A DNA stretch of 64,000 bases. Source: Tipula vernalis (taxonomy: Eukaryota > Arthropoda > Insecta > Diptera > Tipulidae). The DNA is taken from the NCBI GenBank assembly GCA_958295665.1, contig OY282559.1, positions 258,608,245 through 258,672,244 on the forward strand, given 5' to 3'. How positions within the stretch are numbered: position 1 is the first letter of the stretch; every line of letters starts with the position of its first letter. The notes beneath the pieces are model-generated. The model was not told where the DNA came from. It saw nothing but the letters and a program-made list of their open reading frames with translations, and did no database searches. This document shows positions 32,641 through 44,148 of this stretch, one piece after another. The translations under genes and the position numbers were made by a program.

Positions 32641-33490
32641 ACCACCCTCCATCATAATGCTGCTTTTTGATTGGTTCAATTGCACTGTATTATTTGAATT
32701 CACCGATTCATCATTCGCGACTTATCTAAACATTTCCATCATTGTACGCATAAAAGCGTCCTCAATTTCAGGTAAATTATGAAGATTATTTTTTAATTCG
32801 GCCCATCTCAGTTAAAATTTCTTAATAATTTGTTATATAATAGCAAACCTCACTTTCAGCCCCAAAATCAAAACAACTTTACTTCATATAAAAACACAAT
32901 AAATTATAAGAACCGTTCTAGTTTTATCTTTTATCTTCACTAAATTAAAACTCATATCCGAAAACACTTATTTTTAAATTTCACGCAAACGTCCTTGGTA
33001 CCCAATACGGTACTTTATATTTCTCGACTCACAAATTCGGTGATCTTAGAACCGTTCTGATTTTATCTTTGATCTTCGCCAAATTAAAACTGCGTACAAC
33101 AGCACCTATTTTTAAATATCACGCGTATTACTTTAGCCGTTTGATACTGCCTTGGTACAAAATACGGTACTTTATATTTCTCGACTCACGAATTCGGTGT
33201 TATTCCACGGCACTTTATATCACCACAAATCTTGGTATATGGAAAATATCTCACGGATATAAAAATTTGCCAACTGTATTAACTTCACGATAAAGTTTTA
33301 TACACGTTAATCACCACAAACTTAAATGTTTAATCGGTCGGTTTTCCCTGTTTGGAACACAACGTCTTAAACGCACCAAAATTAAACCTAAACGTACAAA
33401 ACTACACATTTGCTTCAAGAAAACTCAATAGGTTTAGGAATTTCCTTAATATATGTTGCTCAATACTATCCGCTGATCGATCCCGGTTGA
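32641..33490 (-). other. Gypsy leader with internal duplications
   Basis: The untranslated region between the 5' LTR and gag of the antisense gypsy copy. Two partial repeats are visible: AGAACCGTTCTAGTTTTATC (32910) resembles AGAACCGTTCTGATTTTATC (33050), each followed by TTTTATATTTCTCGACTCAC-type sequence (33010, 33170). These are tandem duplications of a ~140-bp unit. Confidence 0.5.
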
Positions 33491-33499
33491 GCCCCAAAA

Positions 33500-33850
33500 T
33501 GTAGAGTTTAATTAGTTTTTAAGAAAAAAGCACGAATTGTTTACTACTCGAAACTCCAAAATCAATTGCTTTAATCTGATTGTATGGTTAATAATCGTTT
33601 TACATAACAGGAATATTATATAAAGCAATTATACAATTTAAATATAACGATACAGCCTGCATCCTAATTGAGTTGAACAAATTCGGATACCTTAAATCCT
33701 ACATATATATATATAAATCTTATTTTGAATTACCTACTTATAATAAACGATTCGATTTATTTTTTATTAGACGTCATTTATTTAAACGAGACATTGAAAA
33801 GTTTAGTTGGCTATAAGGCACAATTGAATACTTTTAACCTAGTGACATCT
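33500..33850 (-). repeat. Gypsy LTR (antisense), far boundary uncertain
   Basis: On the minus strand the LTR ends CTCTACA at 33500. It is followed directly by TTTTGGGGCTCAACCGGGATC, a primer-binding-site-like TGGGGCTCAACC as in the 53.3-kb element (ATTTGGGTACTCAACC). The distal end is not fixed, because the second LTR is missing; candidates with a TG/CA terminus lie between 33775 and 33890. Confidence 0.5.
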
Positions 33851-33887
33851 ATTTAAATATTGCATGAATTACTGGGTCATACAAAAG

Positions 33888-33928
33888 TTTAGTTTGAAAA
33901 GTCTTCTGAGGCACACAGCATTAACAAA
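33888..33928. repeat. 41-bp inverted repeat partner (right)
   Basis: Reverse complement of 30938-30978 (AAAAGTTTAGTTTGAAAAGT, then CTTCTGAGGCACACAGCATT). Confidence 0.55.
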
Positions 33929-34039
33929 CTTATCAAAAAGTGTTTTGCTTAAAATTTTAAATTCTTCTGTGTTGCCTAGCCATAACGATTATATTCTATA
34001 ACCGGTTTTTTTTTTAATATAAGGCAAAACAAAAATGTA

Positions 34040-34376
34040 ATTCTTTTGAAATCCTGTCAAAAATGACGAAAAATTTGGTTTATCCAAAAGCATTTTGTCC
34101 CTGAGTTTGAAAAAGCAAAAAAAAATGTCTGTCCGTCTGTCTGGATGGACTGATTTGGGGTGATTTGGCGATTGAGTTGAGGGTCGGGTTGGCGGTTAAT
34201 TTGGTGATTGCGTTTAGGATTGTGTTGCGATTGAGATTAAGGTTGAGTTGCAAATTTAGTTGGAGGTTGAGCTGAAGATTGACTTAAGAGGTTTAGTTCG
34301 GGATTGATTTTGAAGTTAAATTAATCTAGACCGAAGTTCTGATTACCTCATGAGGCTTCAGTCCTTTATATTATTT
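34040..34376 (-). repeat. CTCAAC-family dispersed repeat, copy 2 (short, antisense)
   Basis: Read on the minus strand it starts ATATAAAGGACTGAAGCCTC at 34376, followed by ATGAGGTAATCAGAACTTCG. It runs through a CAACTCAACC-rich tract and ends near TTGACAGGATT. The middle is much shorter than in copies 1 and 3. It fixes both ends of the family: CCTCATGAGG near the left, and ATTTTTGACAGG at the right. Confidence 0.65.
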
Positions 34377-34379
34377 TTT

Positions 34380-35651
34380 TGTATTCTATCGCAAAACTTA
34401 TCACGGAAAAAAGAAAAAAGGTCTATATTTTACTATTTACTTCTCTGTTGCGATCTCAGTGTTTTCCTCATATCAATAAAATATCACACAAAAAATGTTG
34501 GTGATAAAGAAAGAGATCGCAATAGAAAAGCACAAATTTCGTCACCAATTTTAACGTACTTTTGTACATAATGTTCTAGTTGATATTGTTTACGCCATTT
34601 TTATTTTTTAATAAATTAAGTTAATTATTAAACTATTTATTTCAATGCAATTTTTTTTTAAAGGTATTTTCTGGGGAAAAGCACAGCTGATAATGCTTTA
34701 TTCAAAATTGTTTTTACACATTAGCTGTGTTTTTTCTTCGCTCTCGACAGATGCTATGCGGAGCAGTCAATATTCTATACCTAAATTTAAATGTGACGCG
34801 CTATTTATTGGTAAACTAAATTTATTTATCATCAAACTATCACTTTTAATTCAATTGTTTAGCGTAAACTTGATATAAAATCCGACGGGCTTATATTCGA
34901 GATACGACCTATTAACGTTGGAGTACGTATCAATGAGACAACCTTATTTGTACAGTTTAAGTGAAACTAAAATTTAGAAACTAAAAACTAGTTATCTACA
35001 ATAGTAAAAAATCAACACATCATGACTCAAACTAAAATTGATTGTAAATTACTGATTATGGTAATGGGTTCAAGTTTCAACTCTCATACAAGTTTATTAT
35101 TTTGGACGCTCTGTGAGCTGACCAATGTTAAACTGAATTTATACTAGGGCATATATATTCTTATTATGAAGACGCATTTTAATTTGTTCGTATAAACTTT
35201 TAGTCCATAATGTTCAAACCTCCATCCGCAAAGAACTCAGGCGAATATATCCGCCTTCATCCGAGAATAGCGCAAAATTAATTCATAATAAAAAATGATT
35301 TTTCCATGTGCGTATTGGTTCTTGGTTTTATTCCCGCCGCCCCATGCACCTAATGGAAGGAGTCATTATTTTATCCCATCCGTCCCATTATATCGTGAAT
35401 TTTCTTTACTCATATACGGAACTTAAAACTATCGCGTACCTACGTATTTAATCCCGATGATATGGACCTCTGATGCTTGCCAGCTCTTATCTAGTATGGC
35501 CTGTCTGCCCATATATTTAGAAAAAACATATGTTTATCCCCATGGTATGAACTTAGGGTGGTGGCCAGCCTCTTAGCTTACTATTAAGCAATATCTCCGG
35601 TATTGGATGTATAAAATTTAAGGTTTCCTCATAGTAAATGACTACTCTCTA
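34380..35651. other. Unassigned non-coding DNA
   Basis: The ORFs here (34350-34571, 34645-34878) have low-complexity or hydrophobic translations with no family match. 35200-35640 is somewhat GC-richer than its surroundings (CCGCCGCCCCATGCACC, GGTGGTGGCCAGCC) and could be a decayed SINE/LINE body, but no Pol III boxes were found. Confidence 0.4.
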
Positions 35652-35675
35652 CCAATAGAATATAAATTAGTATAT

Positions 35676-36285
35676 ATTGATTGATTGATTGATTGATTGC
35701 GATGTACGATCAAGCGTTAACGTATTATAAATGCGAATACCACACCACTATACCCATGTCACGATACCATTTCATGAAGCCCAAAACCCCGTAAAGAAAG
35801 GCTTCACACATCGATATAACCACGTAAGTCTAATAGTATGATATCCGCCCCTGGCCAGGCTGCCGTCGTACACCTTTTTACATATAACAAGATCGAGGGA
35901 TGGGAAAGGAATGCTTACAAACAAAGACTCAACCCGGTTCCAGACACCTAAGTAGTTGATAGTTAGTAAAATTTGTTAGTAATATATTTTTTAGTAAATT
36001 AACACAAGACAATACAATTTAAAGTTCATCTACTGCTCCAACCTGTAAGAAGACATAATGACAACACAAATTTTCCTGGTGCCGCAAGCTCTTTTTTCTG
36101 AAAAGCTGTAAACAACTATTATTATTCCCTCCGCCATTTGTTCCATCGGCGGTTGTGAGGGGGGGCGAGATTTCGTTCCATCATCATGTTCCCATGCGGT
36201 CACCCAAATTTTTACTAACTGTAGGCAGTGTTGCTTGACGTTGTACTTGAAATCGTTGCGTCTCTGCTGTCTCTTCTACTCGCCC
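35676..36285 (-). mobile_element. SINE with 5S rRNA-derived head (SINE3-type), 610 bp
   Basis: The element is flanked by a 24-bp duplication (CCAATAGAATATAAATTAGT plus ATAT) at 35652-35675 and 36286-36309. It is on the minus strand, with its 3' end at the left as a (CAAT)n tail. Near its 5' end the minus strand reads GTCAAGCAACACTGCC, CAGTTAGTA, then TGGGTGACCGCATGGGAACA. This is the order and sequence of the internal promoter (A-box, intermediate element, C-box) of 5S rRNA. The remaining ~480 bp is non-coding. Known SINE3 families use a 5S head for Pol III transcription and a LINE for retrotransposition. The tail repeat suggests a LINE partner with a 3' microsatellite. Confidence 0.8.
36186..36242 (-). 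promoter_or_regulatory. 5S rRNA-like internal Pol III promoter
   Basis: Within the SINE, a C-box-like TGGGTGACCGCATGGGAAC (36188-36206, minus) lies ~25 nt downstream of an A-box-like GTCAAGCAACACTG (36227-36240, minus), with CAGTTAGTA between them. Spacing and order match the 5S rRNA gene's internal control region, which binds TFIIIA in working 5S genes. Confidence 0.75.
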
Positions 36286-36309
36286 CCAATAGAATATAAA
36301 TTAGTATAT

Positions 36310-37340
36310 GAATTTATAAAATACTCTTAAAGGAATTTACATTTTTTATTACAAATATTTTTTAACAAATTTATAAGTTTTCATTTAGTTTAAACTTGAT
36401 AAAATCAAGTATTATTTACATTTTAATTAATATATTTTTTTCGGGATGAGCCTACACCATTTTACAAAATTATCTCGTTTTCCGGATAGCTACATTTTAT
36501 CCGATAAATGAACCAAATTACACTTCATCCAACATTTTTCTTTTTCTTTTTTTGCAAAACATTGCTGTGAAGGTATCGATAGTGATCGAACACGGCACCA
36601 GGCAAATGTTTGTGCAAGATGTCAATATTCTCACTCAATTTCAGTTTACGAGCCGCGTTTTAGCAAGACCAATCATTTCTAGCAGAATGCTAGTTAAACC
36701 ATGAGGGTTAAGATTCTAGGTGATTTTAACAACAAATTTTGGGCCACTTAAGAGAAGTCATAGAGACGTAATAAAACTAGGCAAGGGCATTCAAAGTATA
36801 AGTGACTAAATTACTATTTAATAGGCTAAACAAAATTTAAATTTTAAATAATGTACTATTGTACTCATTTTTAGTGGGCATAAACAATTAAAATTTCAAT
36901 GCACAAACAATTTTGAATAAAGCTTTATTAGCTGTACCTTACCCCAGAATGTAAGTTTAAAACAAAAAATGGATGCGTGGGACTTTCTTTTACGAACAGA
37001 GAATTTGGAGATTTTTATTTTTTTTATTTTTTGGAAACATTTTGTATTAAGTAGTTTTTTGTAAACCGATTGGCCAATTTGGAGTAAAATTCACTGGGAC
37101 CTCTCGAAACCCACTTTTGCGGACTAAGGGGATCTTAAAACAGATAAATCTCTAAAAATCTCAAGGTCCAAAATTTTGATGATTACTATACTTTATTTAC
37201 AAATACAAAACTTAATAATAATAATTAATTTAATTTATTTAAAATTAAACATTTCTGTTATAAAAACTTATTATTTATTTCATTTTTAAAGAGAGAAAAC
37301 TGTTGACTAGGATAGTACAAATTAAGAAAACTATTAAAAA
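36310..37340. other. AT-rich non-coding DNA
   Basis: No coding homology, RNA gene or terminal repeat could be recognised. Long poly-T/TTTTATTTTT runs occur near 37015-37030. Confidence 0.45.
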
Positions 37341-37359
37341 AAGTATAAAATATTGGAAC

Positions 37360-37690
37360 TTCACAAGGTGATCGACAAGCACTTCGGTTCTGAAAATTAA
37401 ATCAAACCCTAACTGAACCTCTTAACTGATAAGCTCAACCTCTAACTCAATTTACAACTCAACCCAAACCAAAACAACCACCAAACCAACCCTCAACTCA
37501 ATCATCAATACAACCCCAAAACAACTTTCAAATCAGCCCTTTTCCTAATACCTGAATCAAACCGCAAGTAATTTCCAACAGGCTGATTTCACCTACCATT
37601 TACTCAATCTACACTCTACTGCCAACTGAAATCAACTCAATCTAACCCCAAAATGGCCTTCGACTTTCAAATCAAGAAGTCGTCGCATTA
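37360..37690 (+). repeat. CTCAAC-family repeat, copy 3, left part
   Basis: A left-end-like block CTTCACAAGGTGATCGACAA, GCACTTCGGTTCTG is followed by the AACTCAACC-rich tract (CTCAACCTCTAACTCAATTT and so on). The repeat is interrupted by a LINE 3' end and resumes at ~38510. Confidence 0.55.
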
Positions 37691-37789
37691 AGTTTTCATC
37701 CAAGTTTTTGAAATTATTTTAATGTTAAATTTTTAATAATGGAACCTAACAGATAACGTCCGCATAACCTGCATACAAATATAAATAAT

Positions 37790-38370
37790 CGAACTAAATG
37801 TCACTAAACTAATTTGGTCTAATTTGGAATACGCGTCGATTATTTGGGATCCTGCTTACAATATTTATATCGATAGAATTGAACGAATACAGAAGCAATT
37901 TATTATTTACTATCTTCATAAATTGAATTGGCCATTTGATCCGAACCTTCCAATGTGGCTGAATAAAAAGAATTTGCCATCCTACGGTGACCGCTGTAGA
38001 ATTGCTGATTTGGATTCATTGCTTGTAAGACGTAGATGTGCTGCTTCGACATTCATCGCTGATCTGCTTAACAGTTCGATTGACTTCCCTAAACTACTTG
38101 CAAAGATTGATATTCATGTGCCCTGTAAACCTACTCGGATTAGGAATTTTATATATTTGCCAACATTTAAATCTAATTACGCACATAATGCTCCGGTCTC
38201 GGCGATTTGTCGACAATTTAATTGTAGTTTTGATGTGTTTGATTTTAATATTTCTAAATGTTCTTTTAAAAAATTAATAAAAACTAAATTATAAAATTGT
38301 AAAATAAAATTGTAATCAAAAAAGGATTTTTTATCCCGTTGATGATGTAAATAAATAAATAAATAAATAA
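37790..38370 (+). pseudogene. Jockey/CR1-like LINE 3' end, 5'-truncated
   Basis: The ORF at 37824-38294 (156 aa) is the C-terminal end of a LINE ORF2. It has LEYASIIWDP-like residues (MEYASIIWDPAYNIYIDRIE), the ERIQKQFI motif and a terminal FDVFDFNISKCSFKKL segment. These correspond to SLVWAPSYHCHSERIESIQK and VFDFHLSRDLFK of the LINE at 1.2-3.06 kb, so the two are related families. A ~60-bp 3' UTR ends in a (TAAA)n microsatellite (38347-38371). The frame is intact but only the extreme 3' part was inserted, which is the usual 5' truncation. Confidence 0.8.
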
Positions 38371-38379
38371 ACTCATCAA

Positions 38380-39245
38380 AAGTCCAAGATGTTAATGATG
38401 AATGAAATTATTTACCTTCAAAATCCCCAAACGCGAACCCATTGCCGCATGTTTATAAAAAGTAGTTTTTATTATTTTTAGAACACTCTATTAGGAATCA
38501 GCTTAACACTCTATTATGAATCAGCTTAATGTTGAACTCAATCCTTAAATCAACACAACTCGAAAAACTACATTCGTACTAGGACTCAAACTCAAAACAA
38601 CTTAAGCTAATTTCCAATTTCCAACTCAACCTTCAACGCAACCCCAAATAAATGTCCAACCTAACCGCTGATTTCTATTCAAATCATCAATCCCAACTCA
38701 ATCTGAAATCAGCCTTAGTCCAACTTCAAACCAACCTTAACTTGACTTACAACCAAGCCCTAAAATCAATCCCAAACTCATCCCAACTCAACTTCCATTA
38801 CAATACGGTCTTAAAAATTACATGCTTACATAAATTCAACAGAAGCTAACTCTAATTCAACCGTTAATTCAACTCAATCCTCAAACCAGTATATATAAAA
38901 AATTAGCCAACTGCTCACTATATCCTAATCCAACCCCAACTCAACTCGAACTCAACCCTCACTCCACCCTCAAATTGACCCCTAACTTAATCTTCAACTC
39001 TACCCCAAAAATTGGTAAATATTTATAAAAAGAACCTCTTGATGTACAGGTTCCAAAAGCTTTTTAATTCTCCGCCTGGGCCTGGGGAAACAAATTGGCG
39101 AAAAAAACTTCCAAATCGGACAAGCCGTTCTCGAGATACCATGGGTACATTTCGGACTCAGCAACTTTCAAAACGTCGAGAAAAGTGATTTTGGACAAAC
39201 TAAATTGTTTGTCATTTTTGACAAGGTTTTCTATACTAAATTTCC
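38380..39245 (+). repeat. CTCAAC-family repeat, copy 3, right part
   Basis: A CTCAACCC-rich tract (about 38510-39000) precedes the conserved right unit: TCAAACCAGTATATATAAAAAATT, CAGGTTCCAAAAGCT, CAAGCCGTTCTCGAGATACCATGG, TTTCAAAACGTCGAGAAAAG and CATTTTTGACAAGG. The order matches copy 1 (24220-24540). The ORF at 38652-38849 is a translation of the tract, not a gene. Confidence 0.65.
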
Positions 39246-41098
39246 AGATTTCACTGTTTGCTTTTTGACATGTGTCTTATTTTACCAAAGTTTTACACCC
39301 AATTTTGATTGTATTTCGGAAACAGATATTTTTTTACATTTAACGACATTTTACTATGAAGCTAACTATTTATTAATACCATAATTCGAAAATATATTCA
39401 TTCATTAAACTTAAATAATAAATTTGAACTAATCATTTTGTTGTTTGTTATGCCTTTTGTCAAATGAAATTAATTGTTTTGTTGTGTAAAAACATTAGGA
39501 AAATTATATTTTGTACCTGTGATTTTGAAATTCGTTATATTCAGTAGTATATATTAGCAGGAATTCGACGAATTTTTGCAGACAAATTGATAATGCACAC
39601 TAGTTTTAGGAATTAAAGAAATATAGTTATCACAACCAACCAATAGGTACTTAACTAGAATTTAAAAATATCTATGTATGACAAGCAAATAGTAAACTCA
39701 TTGTTCAAATTTAAAGATGACTATTAATTTTGAGAAAGGCTTGTTAAGCATACTGATTTCTTCGAGTTTACATTAACACACATTATGTAAAGTTTTGAAC
39801 ATAAGTATGTAAGTACATACATATGTCACGTTTTCTCTTTTATATCGAAATTTAATTATAATTTATGAATTTTCTTTAACAAACAAAAATGATATTTATT
39901 TAATTCTCTTACTTCATAAATATTTATTTTATTATAAACAATCAATAAAAATATTAAATTAATTGGATCATAAATTATTTTAGCATTGGTGTATTGTAAT
40001 ATGATTAAGAGGAAGAAGCAGACGACAAATACGAGTAAATAAACCACATTAATTTGGGGTTTAAGTTAAATAAGTATTTTAAAGGGACATTCTTCCTGTA
40101 TGGTAGTTTTGTAACTCAACTTATTTTATAATAAAAAGACGTAATGCAAAAAACACAAATGAAATAAGATAAAACGAAAATCCATAAATATTAAATGCCA
40201 TAAAATTATTTCTTTTCGTTATTTTATTTTAATTATCAATTATGCCATTAAAAAGAATTTTTTGTTTTAATTTTTTTTTTCCCATTTTATCGTACCATTT
40301 TGCTTTTACATAATTATTAAGAAGAAAAGAAAATTTTCCAAATAAAATAATTACCATAAATACAAACACGAAAAATAAAAACTTTGCGATTTTGTTCTTG
40401 TGTAGTGCTGATTTTATAATAAAAAATAAATAAATATTAAAAATTATTTAAATTATTATTTAAATTATTTACTTAATTTTAAAAGAGGTTTCTGGAAAAC
40501 CTATTTTATTAATAAAAATAATTGTGTGTATTATAAAGAATTGTTCAATGTTGGTGCTTTAAATCGGAATGGTAAAGAGATTGAAATACAATAAATCTCT
40601 TTGATACTGATTACAATTATGAACTAAAATAAAAATATTTCCAATCGTGAAATATGTAGGTATTGGATGTTAAATTTTAATATATCTGGATTTTAATTTA
40701 GTGAGGAGCTTAAATTTTGAAATTACATGGGAAATATGATTTTGTAAAACTTCAAAGCTTATTATTAATGACATTTTTGGTTAATTCTGAATCAAATCTT
40801 GGATATTGCAAAAGTAAATCATACATCATCTCAGTTCTAGAATTGTATTAACATGTTGATTATTTGGTTCTCATTTCGTGTTTGGGTAACCAAAGTTTCC
40901 ACTATTATCTTAATTCAGAAAAGTAAACTTCCTTTTTGTCATATTCCTGCAAAATACAAATACAGAAATGTTTGGGGTCCATTTAATTGGATTAGACCCA
41001 CCTAAATATCTCTAAAGTAAAAATTCTACAAAAACAACATGTCTTGAGCGGGAATTATTTTTTCTTTTTTTAACTAAATTTTACTACTACTTTAACTC
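39246..41098. other. AT-rich non-coding DNA
   Basis: About 1.85 kb, very rich in A and T, with no recognisable gene or element. The ORF at 39856-40047 has a low-complexity hydrophobic product and is not supported. Confidence 0.5.
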
Positions 41099-41680
41099 CT
41101 GGGCCCTATTGCACCAACTAATTATCACTTATTACTTATCAACTTATCATAATTTTTGATAATTTCTGTTGTACGAAATTGAAATTTGATAAGTATTTAA
41201 TTGAGTAAGAATAAGTGATAAGCACTCACTTATCAAAATTAAGTTGCACCAATTCGCGAAATGATAAAGAATAAGTAATATTTTGATAAGCGATAATTTT
41301 GAGGTTTTTGATAAGTTTTTCGTAGTTCTGTTGCACCAAAAGTTTTAACTTAATAATAATCGACTACTTTAATGATAACTTATCCAAAATATCAATAAGA
41401 AAAATTTCGCTACTCAAATAAATTAATAAGAGCTGCAAATTGTAGTGGTATGACCGGAAGTCTGTTAAAAACGTTTTTTTTTTTGCTGTTATTGTAAGAT
41501 GAGAACTTTTGTTCAATTTTAAAAGAGTACAAACACATTTTACGATAAAATTATTTATTATTCAAATGATTATAAATGATAATGACAATACATGTAACAA
41601 TGTGTTTTGAAGTGTATAATAACTTTAATTTCAAAATGTATACCGCTATTTTATTGTATTCTAATAAGTTATAATAATAA

Positions 41681-41936
41681 GGATGTGTTCGAAGTTTGTA
41701 ATAATTTTGACAGGAGTGAAATAATTTTCTCTTTCATATTTTGTAATAAGTTTTATTTGTAATATTTTTTTTTAGAAATAAATTAACGTAATACGGCTTA
41801 ATTATTGTTATTGCGCGCTTTTGTTTATGAATATTATTACAGAAGTGTTAAATTTACAACACTTAGTCGTTGTGATAATTTGGTTGCATACAAAATAATG
41901 TCATAATTATTACAGCTGGAAACTTCGAACACGTCC
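41681..41936. mobile_element. Tourist-like MITE (TSD TAA) inside Harbinger copy 2
   Basis: The TIRs are GGATGTGTTCGAAGTTT and, inverted, AAACTTCGAACACGTCC. TAA duplicates lie at 41678-41680 and 41937-41939. Harbinger copy 1 has the unoccupied site at 13840-13842 (ATATTAAGTCAAAG). TAA is the usual target of PIF/Harbinger MITEs. The 256-bp interior is non-coding. Confidence 0.85.
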
Positions 41937-42099
41937 TAAGTCAAAGTAAGGACAATTTCATTCTGTTCGATTTTTCATAGAGGTAAGACAGTCGTTTTTC
42001 GATATTTTAAAACTAATATAAAACTATCAAATGTAGGTGTATCAACTTTAGTGAACAAAAACTGAAATTTATTAAACGAAATTTAATTTTTATACAAAA

Positions 42100-42772
42100 A
42101 TGCGTCGGTTCGAAAGATTATTCGAGGATGAAAACGAAAGAAGAAATCGTGTAGTGAAAGCCACAACCAAATATTCTCTGGACTCGGGAGTGATAAAACA
42201 TTTTTGTTTGTCACATGAACAAATTGAGCACGTATTATTAAAAATCGAAGCAAATTTGCAATATGGAACGACCGAAACTGCGCATTGAGTCCTCTATAGC
42301 AGCTACTAACAACACTGCATTGGTTAGGAATATCCAGGATAGAAGTTTCTTGAGAGGGGTGGTTACCCTCAGGTAGCTGGTTGCTTCGATGGAACAATGA
42401 TTAATATAGATGCACCTACGGTCAATGAAGAACATTTTGCGAATCGACATGGAAAACATTCCCTGAATGCAATGATGGTGTGTGGCCCAGATTGCAGCCT
42501 CTATGCAGTAAATTCAAATTGGCCAGGTAGTGTCCATCTCCAGAGTATTGCCATATCTGCGGCTATTTAGCAATTTTTAGTCTTGTTTTCGCCCGTTCCC
42601 CGGTGCTGTGATTTTGGGTGACAGTGCTTCCCCTAAAAGATTGGCTTATCCCACCAATGCGAAGAAATCCGGCTGATGCAATAGAGCAAAGATTTAATCG
42701 TGCTCATAAGCGAACGAGACGAATAGTGGAAAATCTTTTTGGTTTGTATATGACGATTACAATTTTTGTATA
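42100..42772 (+). pseudogene. Harbinger (HARBI1-like DDE_4) transposase remnant, copy 2
   Basis: The N-terminal ORF at 42100-42288 starts MRRFERLFEDENERRNR and continues to LSHEQIEHVLLKIEANL, the helix-turn-helix-side domain. In another frame, 42385-42535 gives FDGTMINIDAPTVNEEHF, NRHGKHSLNAMMVCGPD and NSNWPGSVH. These are the DGT..I..P and NRKG..S catalytic-domain blocks of HARBI1-type transposases. The C-terminus (42620-42770) reads PLKDWLIPPMRRNPADAIEQ and then HKRTRRIVENLFGL. The helical part between the first two blocks is deleted, so it is inactive. Confidence 0.8.
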
Positions 42773-43036
42773 ATGTAGTTAAATTCAATTTATTTGTTAA
42801 TAGGAATTCTCTTAATTCATTTGTTATAAAAATAAATTGTTTACGTTTAAGTACTGTTGAAAAATTATTTACAGTTAGAAAAAAGAATTTATTTTAAAAG
42901 TAACAAAAGAAAAGTTTTACAATTGATTCTAAACACTGAAATAAGAACTCTCAATTGAGAAAGGTTTCTCTTCATGTATTATTATATACATGGAAAATTG
43001 TTGTTGTTATTAAATTACAGAATAACAATTTTTTCA

Positions 43037-43366
43037 CCGAGCAAACGGCGCAGTGGTTAAAGCTGCGGCGGTTGGATCGGGAGGTACCGGGTTCGAATCC
43101 CTATAGGGGCGGGATGCAAAAGGGATTTTTCATCATCTGATTACGATCAGTGATGAAAATGAACACATCTATGACCCCCTGTTGAGAGTGCAGAATCCAT
43201 GGGCCGACCCACCTTTCATATCAGCACTACAGGTTGGCATGAAGCAATGCAATGTGCAGGTGGTTTTCAAAGACGGATCTGTAGCCGCCCGTCCTCGATT
43301 TGGCTACTCCAGGCGTAAAGTAGGACGGTAAAAAATAAATCAATAATTCAAACAAACAAACAAACA
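43037..43366 (+). mobile_element. tRNA-derived SINE (330 bp) inside Harbinger copy 2
   Basis: The 5' end is tRNA-like: GGCGCAGTGGTTAAAGC (A-box side) and GGTTCGAATCC (B-box, 43090-43100). About 230 bp of unrelated body follows, then an AAAC-repeat tail. The insertion made a 13-bp duplication, AACAATTTTTTCA (43024-43036 and 43367-43379). Harbinger copy 1 shows the empty site near 14910 (AACAATTTTTTAATTG). The ORF at 42955-43140 reads into it by chance. Confidence 0.9.
43085..43102 (+). promoter_or_regulatory. Pol III B-box of the SINE
   Basis: GGTTCGAATCC at 43090-43100 is a perfect B-box, 40 nt downstream of the A-box-like GGCGCAGTGGTTAAAGC. Together they form a type 2 internal promoter. Confidence 0.8.
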
Positions 43367-44148
43367 AACAATTTTTTCATTGTTTTGCTATATACTAAAT
43401 GTAGGTACAAAACCATTGTTTAACATATAAAATGTGCGGAAAGCATTTTATTTTCAACTTATCAGATCATTACAACTTATCATACAAATTTGATAATTTG
43501 TCAATTGATAAGTTATAGACATTCTGATGTGCAATGCTTATCACTTATCATTATCAAAATTTGATAAGTTTTCAAATTGATAAGTGAGTGAAATTTTGTT
43601 GCTTTTGGTGAAACAATTATCACTTATCATTATCAAAAAAACTACCTTATGATAAGTTGATAAGCAATATGTGATAAGTAGTTGGTCCAATAGGGCCCTG
43701 GTCTAATGAGCAATTTGATTCTGACTTAATTTACTAACTTATACAAATATGTATATGCACAGTTCTGTTTACTCTAACAATTAAACCAGCTAGCTCGCTC
43801 GCTAGTTTTAATAATAATATTTGTTGTTTAAGTTTTCGTTTTTGTTACTACATATACAGTGCTGGTAAAAAAAAATTGGGCAAACAAATTTATTGCAAAT
43901 TGGAGTCTTTTTTTGCTAAAATTACAAAACTTTTGAAAGCAATTGGTTTATTGTTTCATTTTAAATACATGTATGACGTAATTTTTTGAAAAAAAAATTG
44001 ACCTGCAATTTAGGGGCAAAACACCGAAAAATGCCAAAATATTCAAAATACGTTTGATTGGAGTTAAAGTAATGTAATAAATTAAACACTTATTTTTTAT
44101 TTTTTTTTTTTTGTTTTTTATTGATTTATAGAAGTTCAATCTTTAACA

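Larger units (their letters stand above)
41102..43697. mobile_element. PIF/Harbinger element, copy 2 (TSD CTG)
   Basis: The TIR GGCCCTATTGCACCAACTAA has an inverted partner ending CCAATAGGGCC at 43697. CTG flanks it on both sides (41099-41101; 43698-43700). It is highly similar to copy 1 throughout, including the TGATAAGT-rich subtermini. It is longer because a 256-bp MITE and a 330-bp SINE have inserted into it and because it retains a short transposase segment missing from copy 1. Confidence 0.9.

Noticed and set aside
35676..35700. (ATTG)n run as an independent microsatellite
   Set aside because: It is the 3' tail of the 5S-headed SINE, next to the TSD.
36186..36242. Functional 5S rRNA gene
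   Set aside because: Only the internal control region is conserved; the 5' and 3' stems are missing and the unit is bounded by SINE-type TSDs.
38652..38849. 65-aa ORF rich in N, L, S and Q
   Set aside because: A translation of the CTCAACC tract.
43037..43110. Functional tRNA gene
   Set aside because: A- and B-boxes are present but there is no acceptor-stem pairing, and the unit continues into a SINE body with a tail and TSD.
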